Below, in pieces: positions 14,780 to 18,503 of a stretch of 18,503 nucleotides of DNA; positions within the stretch are counted from its first letter, which is position 1; each line of letters starts with the position of its first letter. The DNA comes from an uncultured cyanobacterium. Its GTDB lineage: Bacteria; Cyanobacteriota; Cyanobacteriia; Cyanobacteriales; Geitlerinemataceae. The stretch covers positions 1 to 18,503 of the forward strand of contig CAKZKB010000369.1 in NCBI GenBank assembly GCA_937121005.1, written 5' to 3'. The notes beneath the pieces were generated by a model that saw only the letters and a program-made list of their open reading frames with translations, made no database searches and was not told where the DNA came from. The translations under genes were made by a program, and so were the position numbers.

Positions 14780-16931
14780 CACTAAACTCCGGGCCGCGAT
14801 CGGAAGTCGCTGTAATGTCGCTTTGGGGTGTTGAAGTTTCCCGAAATGCGGTTCCCACAATAGCTAAAGCCTCAATGGACACTCGTCCGCCAAAATCGTT
14901 CGTTGAGTTGGCAGTGATATCGCTATTTTCTAAGGCTGCCAGAGTATCGGTGGTAATGTCAATATTTCCACCGCGTCCGGTTGCGTTGGTGGTAATGCTA
15001 CTGGTTTCTCGTAGTTGTAAGGTTCCTGTTTGCAAGTCAATGTTGCCAAAGTTTCCTCCGGTCGTTTCGGCTTCGATCGTCGCGTTTCCTAGAATAATGC
15101 GATCGGCAACCACTTCTAAATTACCTGCTGATGCCATGTCTTCTAGTGCAGCTACCGTCACTTGCGCACCATCTTGGAGGATGAGTTCGTCAACTTCTAA
15201 TCGTAAAGAACCTGCATCACCAAAGGAAGAAGGAGGCATTTCTTCCGGGTCTCCATCAAACAAACTGCGAGCAATAATACCACTTGGAGAATCAGGAAAA
15301 CGAGAGGGTTGTGAAATGCCAGTTGCTTCAATACGATCGGCAACGATCGTAATGTCTCCAGCATTACCGGAACTGCGAATCGTGGAAGCCGTTACTTGTC
15401 CGCCGCCGCCAAGAAACAAACGTCCGGTTTGAATATTGATGCTTCCTCCCTGTCCTGTTCCTAGAGTGTTTGCCGAAATATCAGAGGAAAATCGACCGTT
15501 GACAGTTGTACCAATCACCTCGATCGATTCTGAAGCATCGATCGTGATATTTCCTCCTCGACCTTGACGAGTTCCAACTCCAATAACACCACCATCTCGG
15601 AGTACAATCCGATCGGCATTAATTTGTATGCTGCCAGAATTACCAGCATTCACTTCAGGAAAACTAGACCCAAAAATTCCACTGGCGAACAGTCCACCAC
15701 CTCCTTCGACTAATGGTTCGGATTCGCCATCAATTTCAATTGAAGAAGCCGCGATATTCGCAGTTCCAGCCATACCCGAACTTCCCGTTGATACTGCGAT
15801 CGATCCTCCGCCTCGAATTGCGATTTGTGGTGTCGTAATATTGACATTTCCCCCCGAACCCGACCCACCAGTAACGGCAAATAAACCACTACCAACGAAA
15901 TTATTAAACAAAGTATCTTGGATGTCGATCGATTCTGTTGCTTCTACAATTAGATTTCCTGCGGGTTGAGGCCCGCCAGAACCCGCTACAATCAATCCAT
16001 TACGAAGTTCGAGGCGATCGGTAAGAATAGTGATGTCACTACCTCTAACAAGACTGATTTCGCTTGATACGCCTCCAATCAAAGAATTTTCCGCAACAGT
16101 TAACTCCTGAGATTGTATGGTAATACTGCCGCCTTCAAAGGTTGTTGTAATAATTCCAATAATCGAACCGCCTCCAACAGAAACCCGATCGCCAGTGAAT
16201 TGAATTTCTCCGCCAATTTCGTCAGCTAAGAAAATCGCCTCGGTCGCATCGATTAAAGTCTCCCCAGAAATAGTAATATTGCCAAAGTTGGCAACATTGT
16301 CATACTGTAAATCCCAGCCTTTATCAACTGGACTCAGACCAACGAACTCACCTTCTACAACTCCTCCGATATCGATGCGTCCGGAAGGAACTCGCAGAAA
16401 CCCCCCTTCAATGTTAACATCTCCACCAAGGAGTGCTAGCGTTTGTAAGTAGGATGGAAGTCCTTGAGGACTTTCGGTTAGAAGTCGATCCCCATCGCTG
16501 TTACGAATTCTGTCAACTAACTGAATAGCACGATCCCTTGCTTCGTTAGCAATTTCTTGTGGAGGAATAAATAAAGATCGATCGATAGGATCGAGACGGC
16601 TCGGTTCGGGAAACTCTAGTAATGGCTGTCCGAAATTGGGGCCTAGTACCCGAATATCGCCGGGATCGGCTCCAAACTGCAAGCCAACGGGAACGCTAAC
16701 CGTAAGTAGAGGCGATTCGCGAATCGCTTCTACAGGGTTTGTGGAACTAAATTCAAACCCATCAGCAAAAACAAAACTATCTGCGGTGCTGCCAACAAAA
16801 GAACCACCAATTTCTAGGCGAGCATTTTGTCCGAAGAAAATACCGTTGGGATTGAGAAAAAATAGACTGGCCGTGCCTTGCGATCGCACGAGTCCGTCAA
16901 TATTGGAAATGGAGTTTCCGGTGACGCGAGT

Positions 16932-16939
16932 AAAAATAT
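16932..16939 (-). other. Likely deletion junction in the exoprotein gene
   Basis: On the coding strand the sequence reads GCC-ATATTTTT-ACT. A 28-base deletion between ATATTT of EAIF and the ATATTT within AATATTTTT (N-I-F) would give precisely this sequence and this frame change. With 28 bases restored, the whole open frame (2,768 + 28 = 2,796 bases) is an exact number of codons. Confidence 0.6.
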
Positions 16940-17192
16940 GGCTTCTGTGCCTGCGGGCACCGAAAACATCTCAAAACTATGGAATAGGTTCGTTCCCGCG
17001 ATCGACCCGCCATCAATGGTTAATGTATTGCCATCTGGCGTAACGATTGAGTTGACAGGTAAAGTGGAATCTGGGACAATTTGAGCGGTGACGATCGCGC
17101 CATGAAAAGGCAACGTACAGCCGATGGCGATCGTCGCTTTTTGCCCGAACCCGTGTTGTAGTTTTCTCCAACTGTCAAGTTTCATGGAAAAT

Positions 17193-17199
17193 GCTCCTT
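17193..17199 (-). promoter_or_regulatory. Ribosome binding site of the exoprotein gene
   Basis: AAGGAGC lies seven bases before the ATG at 17185, read leftward. It supports that start and shows that translation initiation is intact despite the downstream frameshift. Confidence 0.75.
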
Positions 17200-17213
17200 G
17201 ATGGCGAACAGAA

Positions 17214-17241
17214 AGGGCGGTTTTCGATTTCGATCCGCCCT
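17214..17241 (-). terminator. Possible rho-independent terminator of the PEP-CTERM gene
   Basis: Read leftward, AGGGCGG and CCGCCCT form a perfect seven-pair GC-rich stem around a 14-base loop, followed by TTTCTGTT. It lies 16 bases after the PEP-CTERM stop. The T tract is short, so termination may be partial and allow readthrough into the exoprotein gene. Confidence 0.5.
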
Positions 17242-17256
17242 AGGGCGATCGCGATT

Positions 17257-18024
17257 TTAGCCGCGACTGGCATCATTTTTACGCTTTAAATAGGATACCA
17301 TGCCGATCGCCCCAAATACTAAAATTCCGGTGGTAGAAGCAGGTTCGGGAACGTCTATCGTCGGAGGAAGGATAGGAGGATCGGGAATAGGGCCAGGAGT
17401 GACGGGAGTGGGAGAAGTCAAAAAGACGTTATCGAGTCCAGAGGTATCCACTGCTAATGACAGCGACCAGTCGCCGCGAATTTTTAATACCTGTAAATTG
17501 GAGAGAACCGATTGCATTTGAGATTCTGTTGCTTGCAAACCCGTCAGTCGATCGACCCATCCGGCTGCTGCGTTCAGACCGATGCTGTAAGAAGTCCAGT
17601 CGTCATCCGGTTCGTCGCTAAGTTCCAAACCCAGTACAATACTTGATGTTTTGATAACAACATCGCCAAAATCACGGATAAAATCTGGTGTATCCGATAA
17701 ATTGGCTTTGAGGTCAAAACTCAAGCTACCATTGTAGAAACTCGATTTGTCACCCAAAAACTTCGATGGCGCAAAATAGAAATAAGCCTCTGCTTCTTTC
17801 TGGTCTACGTCACCAATATAACCGCCAGGATTGCCACCAGAAGAGAAGTAATCGGGGGTGTCGTTCGGGTTGGTGAAAAAGATTCCCGTGTCGTTACCTT
17901 TCACCGTCCAGCCTTCGGTACTGGAGTCGAACGTACTGCCAATTTGTGCGGCTTGTGCGGTGGGTGTGAGGGTGAAACCAGCGACGATCGCGGCGATCGT
18001 CCAGTTAAAGCGTTTTAGACTCAT
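17257..18024 (-). CDS. PEP-CTERM sorted protein with laminin-B-like domain
   Basis: The 255-residue protein has a signal peptide (cleavage probably after AQA, about residue 25). It carries a laminin B/domain IV-like region (about 28-205) with FDSSTEGWTVKGND, YFSSGGNPGGYIGD, FYFAPSKFLGDKSSFYNGSLSFDLKAN and LDNVFL. A proline-rich linker follows, then the sorting signal: VPEPAS at 225-230, hydrophobic GILVFGAIGMVSYL, and basic KRK. PEP-CTERM proteins are processed by an exosortase and end in the extracellular matrix or on the surface. The exosortase gene is not in this window. It lies between two exoprotein copies reading the same way, suggesting a role in the same surface layer or matrix. I see no strong ribosome site; GAGAGT lies about ten bases before the ATG. 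Confidence 0.88.
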   Translation of the reverse strand: MSLKRFNWTIAAIVAGFTLTPTAQAAQIGSTFDSSTEGWTVKGNDTGIFFTNPNDTPDYFSSGGNPGGYIGDVDQKEAEAYFYFAPSKFLGDKSSFYNGSLSFDLKANLSDTPDFIRDFGDVVIKTSSIVLGLELSDEPDDDWTSYSIGLNAAAGWVDRLTGLQATESQMQSVLSNLQVLKIRGDWSLSLAVDTSGLDNVFLTSPTPVTPGPIPDPPILPPTIDVPEPASTTGILVFGAIGMVSYLKRKNDASRG

Positions 18025-18174
18025 GGGTGAATACTCTCGATGGAATAGGGAATGGGAGAAGAGACGACAGCCAACGGCACTCGCCTCCTACTCCCTACTC
18101 TGGTTTCGCATCCCTTTTTTCCCGCAACGGCGCGAAATTGTAATAAAACTTTACAAACTGGCAGCGATCGCGTC

Positions 18175-18503
18175 TTACTCGCACTCGGGGACTGGCGTTT
18201 GCTGGGAACTGTAAGGCGTAACCCCTGTTGAATCAACCGTCAGCGACACCACACCGCTTTCATCCACGATCCAACCTTGTGCTTCTGGAAACTGAGAATT
18301 GCTGTCTGGTAGGAGATCGAGGTCGATCGCGTCACTGGGAGGGGGTGGATTGCCACCAGTTCCTACATTAATGAATTGACTGTACTCTCCCGTCTCGGCA
18401 ACGCGATCGCACGGATTGCGAAGGGTTGCGATCGCTTCGAGGCGAGGGGTTTCCAATACCCCACTGGTGAAATCGACATCGGGCGTTTCTAATATCACTG
18501 TAC
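18175..18503 (-). CDS. C-terminal part of a second filamentous-haemagglutinin-like exoprotein (cut by window edge)
   Basis: The visible last 108 or so residues match the C-terminus of the exoprotein at 14418-17185 at about 90 of 108 positions by hand count, including TPDVDFTSGVLETPRLEAIA, DAIDLD-LPDSNS, EAQGWIVD-GVVSLTVD and STGVTPYSSQQTPVP. It stops at CE, while the other copy continues for ENLRWGDPDREP. The 5' part lies outside the window, so it is unknown whether this copy is intact. The gene order (copy 2, PEP-CTERM, copy 1) points to tandem duplication of the exoprotein gene. A short AT-rich inverted repeat (TTGTAA 18138-18143, TTACAA 18151-18156) lies just beyond the stop. Confidence 0.85.
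   Translation of the reverse strand, partial: TVILETPDVDFTSGVLETPRLEAIATLRNPCDRVAETGEYSQFINVGTGGNPPPPSDAIDLDLLPDSNSQFPEAQGWIVDESGVVSLTVDSTGVTPYSSQQTPVPECE
18449..18503 (-). repeat. 55-base block identical to 14725-14779
   Basis: This is the second copy of the identical coding block; it runs to the last base of the window, so its full length is unknown. Identity here is higher than in the flanking C-terminal codons, where about one residue in six differs, which suggests recent gene conversion or strong constraint. Confidence 0.85.

Larger units (their letters stand above)
14418..17185 (-). pseudogene. Two-partner-secretion filamentous-haemagglutinin-like exoprotein, frameshifted
   Basis: The coding frame opens at 17185 with a signal peptide (about 45 residues) and the haemagglutination (TPS) domain: IVPDSTLPVNS, GGSIAGTNLFHSFEMFSVPAGTEAIF. 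After residue 84 the frame must switch: the alternative frame continues with TRVTGNSISNIDGL, then LFFLNPNGIFFGQNARLEIGGSF and a long parallel beta-helix (GG-N/I/D repeats) to the stop at 14418. The C-terminus carries the EAQGWIVD-GVVSLTVD tail typical of cyanobacterial members. The family pattern FNNA-DIQNIF is missing between EAIF and TRVTG, consistent with a 28-base deletion. As written, the first frame yields only 123 residues. If repaired, the protein would be 931 residues and secreted by a TpsB partner. A sequencing error is possible but would have to remove several residues as well. Confidence 0.85.

Noticed and set aside
14668..15432. Long rightward open frame of 254 codons opposite the exoprotein gene
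   Set aside because: It is an antisense shadow of the beta-helix repeats, rich in S, P and V with no family resemblance, and the opposite strand is clearly coding.
16930..16940. Programmed frameshift or homopolymer phase variation at the T5 run in the exoprotein gene
   Set aside because: A one- or two-base slip would not restore the conserved residues missing between EAIF and TRVTG, and five Ts is a short tract for slippage.
1..18503. GCGATCGC motifs as operators
   Set aside because: They are the HIP1 octamer, spread through coding regions of cyanobacterial genomes, and show no preference for promoters here.
1..18503. tRNA, rRNA, CRISPR arrays or transposase genes
   Set aside because: I looked for cloverleaf-like segments, regularly spaced direct repeats and transposase frames and found none.

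Overview
The window is cyanobacterial. The octamer GCGATCGC (HIP1) and its GCGATCG/CGATCGC fragments occur in nearly every gene, and several families here are typical of cyanobacteria: a CBS-CP12 fusion, a fused ModBC transporter, DUF1822, DUF928, CHASE2/CHAT proteins, filamentous-haemagglutinin-like exoproteins ending in an EAQGW tail, and a PEP-CTERM protein. The left half carries molybdenum and nitrogenase-associated accessory genes. This suggests a nitrogen-fixing cyanobacterium, probably multicellular or mat-forming, but no nif structural gene lies in the window, so this is inference.

Left region (1-6.9 kb): a CBS-CP12 regulator (277-882), a class I methyltransferase (1060-1707), an unrecognised alpha-helical protein (1765-2262), a cupin (2295-2915) and a nitrogenase-associated ArsC/Spx-like protein (2927-3388) all read rightward. 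A 69-residue molbindin (mop, 3369-3578) reads leftward and overlaps the ArsC-like gene tail to tail. Then come modA (3933-4739) and fused modBC (4970-6883). Together, modA, modBC and mop would import and store molybdate. Intergenic spaces here hold several families of short palindromic dispersed repeats.

Right region (6.9-18.5 kb): two converging gene sets form what looks like a surface or secretion module. Rightward: a small sigma-70-like protein (6969-7637), DUF1822 (7676-8584), a membrane protein with a cytoplasmic CHAT protease-like domain joined to a periplasmic CHASE2 sensor (8602-11058), and a DUF928 protein (11067-11951). Leftward: the end of a second exoprotein copy (18175 to the window edge), a laminin-B-like PEP-CTERM protein (17257-18024), a two-partner-secretion exoprotein gene (14418-17185) and a secreted TPR-CHAT protein (11932-14403). 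The two sets meet with a 20-base overlap of coding ends.

The exoprotein gene at 14418-17185 is broken in its conserved secretion domain. The break is best explained by a 28-base deletion between two ATATTT repeats. A paralogue about 83% identical at the protein C-terminus lies just upstream of it and shares a 55-base identical DNA block that runs off the window, so the adhesin-like genes are tandemly duplicated. No TpsB/FhaC outer-membrane transporter is visible here.

The most interesting hypothesis is that this module couples an envelope sensor (CHASE2) to CHAT peptidase activity on both sides of the inner membrane, and to a secreted beta-helix exoprotein that may be a CHAT substrate. No tRNA, rRNA, CRISPR array or transposase gene was found.
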